The notes under the pieces: generated by a model
Databases searched by the model: none
The model's input: only the letters and a program-made list of their open reading frames with translations
What the model was told of the DNA's origin: nothing
Assembly: GCF_017829975.1 (NCBI RefSeq)
Contig: NZ_JAEEGA010000019.1
Location: 62,001 to 126,000 of the forward strand
Reading direction: 5' to 3'
Source of the DNA: Vagococcus allomyrinae
Lineage (GTDB): Bacteria; Bacillota; Bacilli; Lactobacillales; Vagococcaceae
DNA length: 64,000 nt
Position numbers and translations under genes: made by a program
Part shown: positions 40,401 to 48,076 of the stretch, piece by piece
How the letters are laid out: each line of letters starts with the position of its first letter
Numbering within the stretch: the first letter of the stretch is position 1

Positions 40401-43400
40401 TTTCAGTAACCCGTGATGATACAACTGGGGAAGAAGTTATGACAATCAGTTTTAATCACAAAATTTCGAAGGCCTATCAAATCAGTTATACAGCGGATTT
40501 AATGCTGGCCAAAGGCGAAAAAGCAGTAAGTAATAAAGTCTCAATTTCTGGCGATAACGTTAGAACAGTCACTCAAGATAAAGAAAGTACAATCCAAGTT
40601 GAAACCTCTGAAGGTGGAGGGACAGGGAGTGGTGAAAAACTTCATTTTTATTTGAAGAAAACAGATGACCATGGCCAGCCTTTAAAGGGGATTACTTTTG
40701 AAATCTTAAATAGTAAAACCGGCAAGTTAATGCGGACGATCACAACCGATGACAATGGTTTGGCATTCGTCCAAAACATGTTAACCGGTACTTACATACT
40801 AAAAGAAGTTGTTCAGCAAGATGGCTATCTGGTGTCAGAAGAATTGCGAGATGGCAAACTTATTACTGTCAGCAAGGCCAATGCAGATGTCGCTCATCCA
40901 CTGATTGTCACCAATCAACTTAATCAAGTCGAATTGATTAAACAAGATGTTAAAGGCAATCCGTTGGCGGGAGCTATTTTTAACCTTAGTATGAAAGATT
41001 CTCAAGGCCGGTATCAACCAGTTCTTGGCTATCAGGAGTTGACTAGTAATCAACAAGGGAAAGTGTTGATCGAAGGACTCTTAAAAGGAGCTTATCGTCT
41101 GACAGAAGTCAGCCCTGCTCCAGGATTTATTAAAAATTTGGCAACGGTTGAGTTTAATATAACTGGTCAGGAGACCAGCAAACTTTCCTTAGGAGCCTAT
41201 ATTAATTATCAAGGAACCGTTGAGTTTCGCAAAATTGATAATCAAGGCAAGGGCCTACAAGGGGCCAAGTTCAATGTTTTAGATCGCAACTTGAAGGTTG
41301 TCAAAGTGGTAAGCTCTGATGAAAAAGGGCTTGTGTCAGTCGAGTTACCACCAGGACGTTACACGATTGTTGAGATAGAAGCACCGTCAGGTTATTTATT
41401 AAATCAGACACCGAAGACTGTTGAGATCAGTGGAACCGCTGAAGGGGAACCGGCAGTCATCACATTAGATGCTTTGGAAAACTATCAAGGTTCAGCTGAA
41501 CTTGAAAAAGTTTCGGCGGCGAAATTACCATTAAAAGGGGCGATCTTTAGTTTATTCCAAAAAGACGGCACTAAGGTAAAATCAGCTTTAGTCTCAGATA
41601 GTAATGGTAAAGTTCTGGTTAGTGGGTTAGCCAGTGGAGAATATTATTTCCAAGAAACACAGGCGCCTGTTGGCTATTTGATCAATACGGAAAAATATGA
41701 ATTTACTATCAGCCAAGAAGCCAAAACAGAACCGACAGTTGTAAAAACGCGTCAAGCGATTAATTACCAAGGGGCCGCCCGCTTGATTAAACAAGATGAA
41801 GCAGGTGAGCGATTAGCTAAAGCTGAGTTCAACGTAATAAAAGAAACTGGCGAATTAGTCAAAGCTGGATTAGTGGCGAATCAAGATGGGGAAGTTTCGA
41901 TTCAACACTTGGCACCAGGGAATTATTTCTTTGAAGAAACCAAAGCACCTAATGGCTATGCTCTGAATCAGCAAAAAATCGCCTTTACGATTGTTGAATC
42001 TAGCTATGGGGAACCTGTGGAAGTCGCGGCAGGCAGATTGACAAACTACGAAAGTAAGGCTCAATTAATCAAAAAATCAGCATCAGGAAATAGCTTGGCA
42101 GGTGCCGTTTTTAAAGTAGTCGATCAGCAAGGTAAGACAGTCGTTGAAGAGTTAGTTTCAAACCAAAATGGGATTGTGGAAGTCGCTGGATTAGCCCCTG
42201 GGGAATATGCCTTTGTGGAAACACAAGCAGCAGCTGGCTTTATGTTAAATCAAACCCCGCAGCCCTTTACGATTAAGAGTGGTTACCTAGGAGTGCCAGT
42301 GGTGGAACAAGCTGGTGAACTGATCAATTATCAAGGAAGCGTTGAATTAAGTAAGAGTGATGATAAAAAGAAACCATTAGAGGGCGCAGAATTTACACTT
42401 TACAAGGAAAATAAAGAGCTAGTAGCTAGTAAACTAATGACGAATCAGGCAGGTAAATTAGTCGTCGAGAATTTAGCGCCAGGGAAGTATTATTTTGAAG
42501 AGACGGCAGCGCCTGCTGGCTATTTAATCAATACTGAAAAAGTTAACTTCGAAGTGGTCTCATCGGCCAAAAGTCAAATAGACTCCGTTGAAGTGACGGC
42601 GATTAATTACCAAGGATCAGCCCAGTTATTAAAAGAAAATGAAGCCGGCCAGCCCTTATCCGAGGCTAAGTTTAAGGTTATCAGCAAAGATCAGAAAGAT
42701 GAAACTGGTCAGGATCTTGTGATTCGTGAAGGGCTTCAGTCGGCCACTAACGGTGTCGTGTCAGTGACTGATTTAGCCCCAGGTCGTTATGCTTTTGTTG
42801 AGACCAAAGCACCTGCTGGTTATATTTTAAATACGATTGAAAAAGAGTTTACCATTGATGAAGCAGCGGCAGGACAACCGGCAGTTGTCAATAGTGGTAG
42901 CTTAAAGAACTATCAAGGCAGATTTAGCTTTAGAAAAGTAAATGGTAGTCAATCACCAAATTCAGTTAACTTTGGGTTGAGAGGCGCCAAATTTGAGCTA
43001 AGTCGCTTGGCTAAAGGCGAAAAATTAGAGAAACAAGTAATCTCGGCAGATGCGACAGGGCTAGTTGTTCTGACTGGCTTAATGCCAGGGCACTATGAAA
43101 TCAAAGAAATCGAAGCACCGGTCGGTTTTATTACGAGAACCAAGACCTTTGAATTTGAAGTTGCCCCTGAAAACAGTGGCATACCTAGTAGTGTGTTCGA
43201 TGGCAGTGGCGGCGAGTTATTTGAAAACTATCAAGGGACAGCCCAATTGACCAAACGGGATTCCAAGGGGAAAGGGATCTCTGGTGCGGTATTTAATATC
43301 TTAGATAGTCAAGGGAACGTGATTCAAACAGATCTGATATCAGATGGTCAAGGTGTTGTTAAGGCCGGTGATTTAGCACCAGGTCGCTATGTATTTGTAG

Positions 43401-46400
43401 AAACCCAAGCACCTGTTGGTTATGTTTTAAACAAAGAAAAAGTGCCGTTTGTTATTGCTGAAACAAGTGATAGTGGACGGGTAGATATTTCAGGCTTGGA
43501 GTTAATTAACTATCGGGGGTCAGTAACCCTGACGAAGCAAAATCAAGCTGGTGGAACATTAGCCAATGCAAGGTTTAGCCTATTTAAGCAAAATAACGCC
43601 GAAGACACATTAGTTGCCAAAGAGTTAGTCTCAAATGAAAAAGGGCTTATTAGTGTCGGCGACTTAGCACCAGGATCATATTATTTTAAAGAGACGAAAG
43701 CACCGTCAGGTTATCTGATTAATGGGGAAAAAATCAGCTTTACCATTGAAGGAGAAGCTAATCAAGTACCTGAAACACTTTGGGTTACGGCCACTAATTA
43801 TCAAGGAACCGCCCAACTTCTTAAGGTAGACGAAGCAGGACAAAAGTTAGCAGGAGCTGAATTTAGTGTGCTGACCGCTGATGGCAAACTGGTTCAAAGC
43901 GGTCTGATGTCAAATGACGAAGGATTAGTAACGGCGAATCAATTAGCACCAGGGAACTATCTTTTCGTCGAAACTAAAGCGGCGTCAGGCTACTTATTAA
44001 ACGATGAAAAATTACCGTTTACGATTGTCAATGAAACGATTGGCGAACCTGCAGTAGTGATGGCAGGCAATTTTTCTAACTATCAAGGGACAGCACAATT
44101 GTCAAAAGTGAATCAAAAAGGCCAAGGATTAGCAGGAGCTGTTTTTAAGGTCGTAAACGAAAACAAACAAACTGTAGTAGAAAATCTTGTTTCCAATCAA
44201 GAGGGAATCGTGAAGGCGACAAACCTATCTCCAGGAAACTACTTCTTTGTTGAAACAAAGGCAGTTAAGGGCTACATGTTAAATGAGACACCGATTGCCT
44301 TCACCATCGCTGATCGTGCCTTAAATGGCCCTCAAGTGGTCTTTGGTGGTCAGTTAGTCAATTATCAAGGACAGGTTGAATTAACTAAAGTTAATCAAGC
44401 AGATAAAAAACTGGCAAATGCGATCTTTAATTTGTATAGCGCAGACGGCACATTAGTCTTTAAGGATTTACTGACTAATCAAGCTGGCAAAATACAAGTC
44501 GCTGATCTAGCCCCAGGAACGTATTATTTTAGTGAACAAGCAGCCCCAAGTAACTACTTGATAAACACGGAAAAGGTTTGGTTTACGATTAGTGATAATG
44601 TCACAGAAAAGCCAGAAGAAGTAGCAGTAACGGCTGTTAACTATCAAGGGTCAGCTCAGATTTCAAAAGTTAATCACGAGGGGACGGCTTTAACAGGGGC
44701 TCACTTCCAGCTTCTGGATAGTGAAGGAAAGGCCATCCGCAAAGACTTGGAAACAAACGCTCAAGGAATTGTGATAGCGACCGACCTAGCGCCGGGAACC
44801 TATTTCTTTGAGGAAACTCAAGCCCCGGAGGGGTATCTTGTCAATAAGGAAAAAGTCAGAGTGGTTGTAAAAGAAAGTGACGATGGCCAACCAGAAGTCT
44901 CAAAAGGCCCTTCCTTAATCAATTACCAAGGAGTCGCTCAGCTTGAAAAAGTAACGGAGAATGGGCAACCATTAGCAGGGGCTGTGTTTAAGGTCATCAA
45001 TCAGGAAGAGGCAGTTGTTGCCGAAGGACTGGTTTCAAATGATCAAGGGCTAGTATCGGTTGAAGGATTAGCGCCTGGCAATTACGCTTTTGTGGAAACT
45101 CAGGCCCCTGATGGCTATCTTTTAAATACTAAAAAGCAGTCCTTTACAATTGCTCATAGCGCTCAAGGGGAACCTGCTGTCGTTAAAGCTGGCCTATTTA
45201 CCAATTATCAAGGCCGAATCAGTTTTGAAAAAGTATCCGGCGTGGAAACAACACGAGTTTTAAAAGATGCGATCTTCAAATTGAGCAAGATCACTGGGCA
45301 AACCAAAGAGATCTTGGATGACCATGTGGTGACATTAAAAGGGTCAGACAAAATTGAATTAACGGGCTTAGCTCCAGGTAAATACATCCTAGAAGAAACC
45401 TTAGCACCGGCTGGTTTTATCAAGCGTCTGGAACCAATCGAATTTGAAATTGGGGTCAGTGCTGATGAACAACCACAGAATGCTTATCGATTAAATAAAG
45501 AATTAATCTTTGAAAACTATCAAGGGACAGCGGAATTGACAAAAACCAATCAAGCCGGCGAAGGTCTGCAAGGAGCAGTCTTCAATATTGTGGACAGTGA
45601 TGATCAGCTAATCAAAACCGGTCTAACAAGCGATCAAGATGGTCGGGTAAAAGCGGAAAATCTGGCGCCAGGAACCTATTACTTTGTCGAGACCGTCCCA
45701 CCAAAAGGCTATCTGATTAACACCGAGAAAGTGGCCTTTACGATTGCTGCCGAAAGCCAAGATGGTCATGAGGATATTAATAATTTACGTCTGGTCAATT
45801 ATCAAGGCTCAGTCGTCCTTAACAAAGTTGACGATCACGGAAAAGAGTTAATAGGAGCCGAATTTGAGCTGTATTTGCAAAATAAAGGAAAAGATACCTT
45901 AATAGCCAAAGAGCTGGTTTCTGACGCTAAAGGCTCGATTTCAGTGACTGATTTAGCGCCTGGTACTTATTACTTTAAAGAGACAAAGGCGCCAGCTGGA
46001 TACGTCTTATCAATCAATAAGTTCAGTTTTACTATTCCAGCTGAAAGTAGTCATAAACCAGAAGTGGTCACAGTTGAAGCGATCAATCTTCAAGGGTCTG
46101 TCAAATTAACGAAAAAAGCCACAGGGACGATGAAACCCTTAGAGGGCGCTGAGTTTATGTTAATTAATGATACTGGCGATGTCATTGAGAAAAAAATAAT
46201 AACTGACTCTCAGGGGCAGATTACGATTAAGGACTTAGCACCAGGAGACTATGCCTTTATTGAAACAAAGGCTCCAGCAGGTTATCGCTTAAATAGTGAG
46301 CCAACCACCTTTAAGATTAATGCTAAAGCTGAAGAAACGCTTAAAGAGGGGACTGGTTTGCCAACGGTCCAAGTAATCAAATACAATGATCCATTGAAAT

Positions 46401-46543
46401 CAGTGAAACACCCAGCAACATCAACTAAAGGACGTGGTGATTTACCACAAGCCAGCAATCACCAAAGGCCATTTATCCCCCTTCTAGGGGTAGGCATCAT
46501 CGCGGTGAATGTGATAATTAGAAGAAAACGGCGAGTGTCTTAA
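37415..46543 (+). CDS. Giant cell-wall surface protein with collagen-binding-like domains and 20 SpaA/Cna-B repeats
   Basis: This 3042-aa protein has a signal peptide (residues 1-28, ending VAVAES). Residues about 215-1060 hold roughly five adhesin domains of the Collagen_bind/SdrG type (VTWEVFVN, LSWGMTVN, ITWTLNTN, ISWDILVN and relatives). From about 1075 to 2980 come 20 SpaA/Cna-B repeats of about 95 residues, each with NYQGSAQLxK, an AxF segment and the E-box ETKAPxGY, the pattern that forms Lys-Asn isopeptide bonds in pilins. The C-terminus has RGD (3007-3009), then LPQAS instead of LPxTG (3010-3014), a hydrophobic stretch and RRKRRVS, so it is probably sortase-anchored. It should be a long, rigid adhesin. 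No sortase or pilin gene is adjacent. A terminator follows. Confidence 0.92.
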   Translation: MKKIIPLIALIVLLLQSILVPVVAVAESINEQPVSPLTLKELDGEVMDEHQEVVNQERPLKKAQTYWLALKGTLHKVTENTESIDISVSSNIKMIEESVEVINNDNQLIGEAIIKGQKVSLKILPEVIGSQLFDLKIPFSYQGQGVESDQLVLSSQLGEMAIDFPVFQESTLESSDSAVDSAIAESADNTSTSQTKEEVNKNNLNRTVSNAILENIFDGVTLEITPDPLKPTLTSEIKVTYKWSLTEELRQTIKAGDTYTFQLPPELKVTAAAIDKELTNSDGEVVAKYTVTTDGKVVFTFTEEVEHLQNIAGDFWFTTKFNEKVITSPEDVDIVFPVKEKDVTIKVPIYSEENESIDKRGKFDKALNPTQVTWEVFVNKTKAERTDLLVKEELPAGLTLKGVKVYEIAVDFEGNVTNENLGEIPPSEYQVSGQEVLFSGTSRKAYRIVYETSINEDSKPDEGGPLEFVNHVTTTAADGSELKATATVTGQYGKVLEKEQPIYRPADLSFDWTVKYNYGEKTIKASDAYLADQFSDNLVLVDQSVALHFMDAQADGTYKLGAKLIVDKDYKLTPVDQGFRVDFVNDVTKAINMTYTTKIKDGLIIDDTQQKVSNKIQTVGDIESGTSGTTTKQGLIKRYAGVDYANKTLSWGMTVNNNNYQMTNWELTDSFPNKGLTFLPETFVMKEQGGELLKEGVDYEFIKTEPKDGFRIKLIGQYQTTNKAFTIEYQTAFDKKELIGENLPYLNRAVANWTDKKGDKKTNTSEDKFTPKKETYVNGSKYGSYSAVSKEITWTLNTNFNRDTINKGRIVDPIRGNQQYVPNSAKLYSYTVSSDGEIKELKEITPIDIIVQNDEEVKTLIVNLPENSEKVGYQLVFKTTLADQIVDADKNYQNTATLEEEGKVKDTITGSVSIKNGGTFASKGGRQDPNNPDIISWDILVNPSQSTLSNVVLKDYPSVNQQLNPESVKVVELASNDKGELSLTDTILTKDNDYQLSVTRDDTTGEEVMTISFNHKISKAYQISYTADLMLAKGEKAVSNKVSISGDNVRTVTQDKESTIQVETSEGGGTGSGEKLHFYLKKTDDHGQPLKGITFEILNSKTGKLMRTITTDDNGLAFVQNMLTGTYILKEVVQQDGYLVSEELRDGKLITVSKANADVAHPLIVTNQLNQVELIKQDVKGNPLAGAIFNLSMKDSQGRYQPVLGYQELTSNQQGKVLIEGLLKGAYRLTEVSPAPGFIKNLATVEFNITGQETSKLSLGAYINYQGTVEFRKIDNQGKGLQGAKFNVLDRNLKVVKVVSSDEKGLVSVELPPGRYTIVEIEAPSGYLLNQTPKTVEISGTAEGEPAVITLDALENYQGSAELEKVSAAKLPLKGAIFSLFQKDGTKVKSALVSDSNGKVLVSGLASGEYYFQETQAPVGYLINTEKYEFTISQEAKTEPTVVKTRQAINYQGAARLIKQDEAGERLAKAEFNVIKETGELVKAGLVANQDGEVSIQHLAPGNYFFEETKAPNGYALNQQKIAFTIVESSYGEPVEVAAGRLTNYESKAQLIKKSASGNSLAGAVFKVVDQQGKTVVEELVSNQNGIVEVAGLAPGEYAFVETQAAAGFMLNQTPQPFTIKSGYLGVPVVEQAGELINYQGSVELSKSDDKKKPLEGAEFTLYKENKELVASKLMTNQAGKLVVENLAPGKYYFEETAAPAGYLINTEKVNFEVVSSAKSQIDSVEVTAINYQGSAQLLKENEAGQPLSEAKFKVISKDQKDETGQDLVIREGLQSATNGVVSVTDLAPGRYAFVETKAPAGYILNTIEKEFTIDEAAAGQPAVVNSGSLKNYQGRFSFRKVNGSQSPNSVNFGLRGAKFELSRLAKGEKLEKQVISADATGLVVLTGLMPGHYEIKEIEAPVGFITRTKTFEFEVAPENSGIPSSVFDGSGGELFENYQGTAQLTKRDSKGKGISGAVFNILDSQGNVIQTDLISDGQGVVKAGDLAPGRYVFVETQAPVGYVLNKEKVPFVIAETSDSGRVDISGLELINYRGSVTLTKQNQAGGTLANARFSLFKQNNAEDTLVAKELVSNEKGLISVGDLAPGSYYFKETKAPSGYLINGEKISFTIEGEANQVPETLWVTATNYQGTAQLLKVDEAGQKLAGAEFSVLTADGKLVQSGLMSNDEGLVTANQLAPGNYLFVETKAASGYLLNDEKLPFTIVNETIGEPAVVMAGNFSNYQGTAQLSKVNQKGQGLAGAVFKVVNENKQTVVENLVSNQEGIVKATNLSPGNYFFVETKAVKGYMLNETPIAFTIADRALNGPQVVFGGQLVNYQGQVELTKVNQADKKLANAIFNLYSADGTLVFKDLLTNQAGKIQVADLAPGTYYFSEQAAPSNYLINTEKVWFTISDNVTEKPEEVAVTAVNYQGSAQISKVNHEGTALTGAHFQLLDSEGKAIRKDLETNAQGIVIATDLAPGTYFFEETQAPEGYLVNKEKVRVVVKESDDGQPEVSKGPSLINYQGVAQLEKVTENGQPLAGAVFKVINQEEAVVAEGLVSNDQGLVSVEGLAPGNYAFVETQAPDGYLLNTKKQSFTIAHSAQGEPAVVKAGLFTNYQGRISFEKVSGVETTRVLKDAIFKLSKITGQTKEILDDHVVTLKGSDKIELTGLAPGKYILEETLAPAGFIKRLEPIEFEIGVSADEQPQNAYRLNKELIFENYQGTAELTKTNQAGEGLQGAVFNIVDSDDQLIKTGLTSDQDGRVKAENLAPGTYYFVETVPPKGYLINTEKVAFTIAAESQDGHEDINNLRLVNYQGSVVLNKVDDHGKELIGAEFELYLQNKGKDTLIAKELVSDAKGSISVTDLAPGTYYFKETKAPAGYVLSINKFSFTIPAESSHKPEVVTVEAINLQGSVKLTKKATGTMKPLEGAEFMLINDTGDVIEKKIITDSQGQITIKDLAPGDYAFIETKAPAGYRLNSEPTTFKINAKAEETLKEGTGLPTVQVIKYNDPLKSVKHPATSTKGRGDLPQASNHQRPFIPLLGVGIIAVNVIIRRKRRVS
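40636..46340 (+). repeat. Tandem array of 20 SpaA-type repeat modules with an eight-unit superrepeat
   Basis: The coding repeats average about 286 bases. Units 9, 10 and 11 (the RFSF, TAQL, SVTL types from about 42906) recur as units 17, 18 and 19 (RISF, TAEL, SVVL, from about 45202), so a block of eight modules, about 2.3 kb, appears to have been duplicated and diverged. Confidence 0.8.
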
Positions 46544-46568
46544 GATCGTCAATATGCAGATCTGAATA

Positions 46569-46606
46569 AAAACCCCAAAGCTTTTCTAAGCTTTGGGGTT
46601 TTTTGC
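46569..46606. terminator. Bidirectional terminator after the surface protein
   Basis: AAAACCCCAAAGCTT and AAGCTTTGGGGTTTT make a perfect 15-bp stem with a 4-base loop, with A and T runs on both sides. It serves the surface protein and the convergent ABC gene. Confidence 0.9.
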
Positions 46607-46626
46607 ATAACCAAAAACACAACCCC

Positions 46627-47169
46627 TCAAAGGCTGTGTTTATCATCTAAAATAATTCCTTGTTGAGGATACTTTTCTATCAGCTCCATGCGATTTGTAA
46701 CAAAGATAATCGATAGTTGCTGATCATGTGCTAAATTAATCAGCGTAGGAATTAAGGTATCAACAAAATCATGTGATAATCCCAAAGCAATTTCGTCAAT
46801 AAAAACTAACTCTCGCTCTAAGGAAAAAGCTCTAACTAAATGAATTAACATACATGTCTCGGCTGTAATGGAATCAGGTCTTAGAGAAGACAGCGTTGAT
46901 TTAAGTTTGAAATAATGCCCCCATTGTTTAAGCTTTTGCTGGTATCCAGTCAGCTCTTTTTTATGGACTCCTAGCATCATGTTTTCTTCAATTGTAAGAA
47001 ATGGTAAAAGAGAATTGTTGTGCCCAATGTAATAAAAGTTGTCAAACGTATCAGATAGTTTTTTTTTCTTTTTTTCAACCCCGTGTTTGGCACTAGACTC
47101 TAAATAAAGTAGGGTAAAGGGCTGTTCCGGAGGGAAATTGTGCTGACAATAATCGATTTGTTGTTCCAT
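46627..47169 (-). CDS. ABC-ATPase-like protein without Walker A
   Basis: The 180-aa protein keeps parts of an ABC nucleotide-binding domain: YYIGHNNSLLPFLTIEENMMLG (Q-loop region), ELVFIDEIALGL (Walker B-like) and LSIIFVTNRMELIEKY (H-loop region, with Asn where His is usual). There is no GxxGxGKS Walker A: the N-terminus is FTLLYLESSAKHGVEKKKKK. The LSGGQ signature reads SLRPDS. It may be a pseudo-ATPase or a domain that dimerises with another ATPase. AGGTGG precedes the ATG, and it lies 13 bases after the FtsX-like gene, so they form one unit. Function unknown. Confidence 0.7.
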   Translation of the reverse strand: MEQQIDYCQHNFPPEQPFTLLYLESSAKHGVEKKKKKLSDTFDNFYYIGHNNSLLPFLTIEENMMLGVHKKELTGYQQKLKQWGHYFKLKSTLSSLRPDSITAETCMLIHLVRAFSLERELVFIDEIALGLSHDFVDTLIPTLINLAHDQQLSIIFVTNRMELIEKYPQQGIILDDKHSL

Positions 47170-47182
47170 TAAAACACCACCT

Positions 47183-47953
47183 TTAGTAGTACATTGTTTG
47201 CGCTAAAAAGTTAACAAGAAATGCAGTGGTCAGTGTCACTGCCAGAGAACTTAGCAATAATAAAAAGATAAAACTGAGTGAGACAATTGAAAAGACATTG
47301 TGATAAGAAAAGGTTTTGTCACTTGCTTCAACAAAGTAGAATGAGCGTTCATTGAAAGGCAAAAGGACTTTTTCTTTGTCCTGATCTGATTCGATGGCAG
47401 TCGTATGAGCTGTATCGAAGTTTAACTCATAAGGCAATTCAGCGTTGAATAAATGATCATTGATAGAGACGGTTGCTGTTTTGAAGCTTGATTGAAAAAT
47501 TAACAATAAAGCTAATATAGCAAAAAAGCTAAATATGATTGGAAAGAGGGCTTCTACAACTAATTGAAACGTGACTCGCCATTTTTTGATACCTAAGTTT
47601 AGCAAAGAGTTAATATCTCGTCTGCGTTTAATTAGCAGTGTTCCTGTTAGGAGTATCAGCAATAAACTGATCCCCGCCACGACTAATTTTGCCACCAGAT
47701 AATAACGTGATTTAAGCGCTTGACTAGCCGCAGAAAAAGTTTCAAAACCGTTAGCCTTCATCCCAGGTAAAAATTTGTAGATAATATCCCAACGGGCTGA
47801 AATCTCACTGACTTTTAATTCTCTCGTCGTATCTAAAACGATGAGACAAGTCAGGCACAACAAGGCCATGGAGAAAAAGATAAATAGAATAATATTGTAT
47901 TTTTTGTAATAAGTGATACTTGAAAATACATTCTTAATTTTGCTCATCCCCAT
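47183..47953 (-). CDS. FtsX/MacB-like ABC transporter permease
   Basis: The 256-aa membrane protein starts MGMSKIKNVFSSITYYKKYN at 47953 or two codons later; longer upstream frames overlap the promoter region. It has four hydrophobic segments (about 22-43, 86-106, 124-150 and 227-252) with two extracytoplasmic stretches. The loop RRDINSLLNLGIKKWRVTFQ is the FtsX-type coupling motif. The pair with the ATPase-like gene downstream suggests an ABC complex acting on the envelope (inference). It lies between the surface protein and ltaS. The substrate is unknown. Confidence 0.7.
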   Translation of the reverse strand: MGMSKIKNVFSSITYYKKYNIILFIFFSMALLCLTCLIVLDTTRELKVSEISARWDIIYKFLPGMKANGFETFSAASQALKSRYYLVAKLVVAGISLLLILLTGTLLIKRRRDINSLLNLGIKKWRVTFQLVVEALFPIIFSFFAILALLLIFQSSFKTATVSINDHLFNAELPYELNFDTAHTTAIESDQDKEKVLLPFNERSFYFVEASDKTFSYHNVFSIVSLSFIFLLLLSSLAVTLTTAFLVNFLAQTMYY

Positions 47954-48033
47954 TCGCCGTATAGAAGGTAACCTTATATCTATAGTATAAAGAATACATG
48001 TGAAAAATATATGAAAAAAAAAGGATAAAGTAC

Positions 48034-48067
48034 AAAAAAGCAAGGAATCTTATGTGATTCCTTGCTT
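48034..48067. terminator. Terminator after ltaS
   Basis: AAGCAAGGAATC pairs with GATTCCTTGCTT around a 6-base loop; on the minus strand a T run follows. Confidence 0.85.
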
Positions 48068-48076
48068 AGATAGTGA

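Noticed and set aside
37415-46543. Regular spacing of repeats as a CRISPR array
   Set aside because: The repeats are about 286 bases, coding in one frame and diverged; there are no short identical repeats or spacers and no cas genes.
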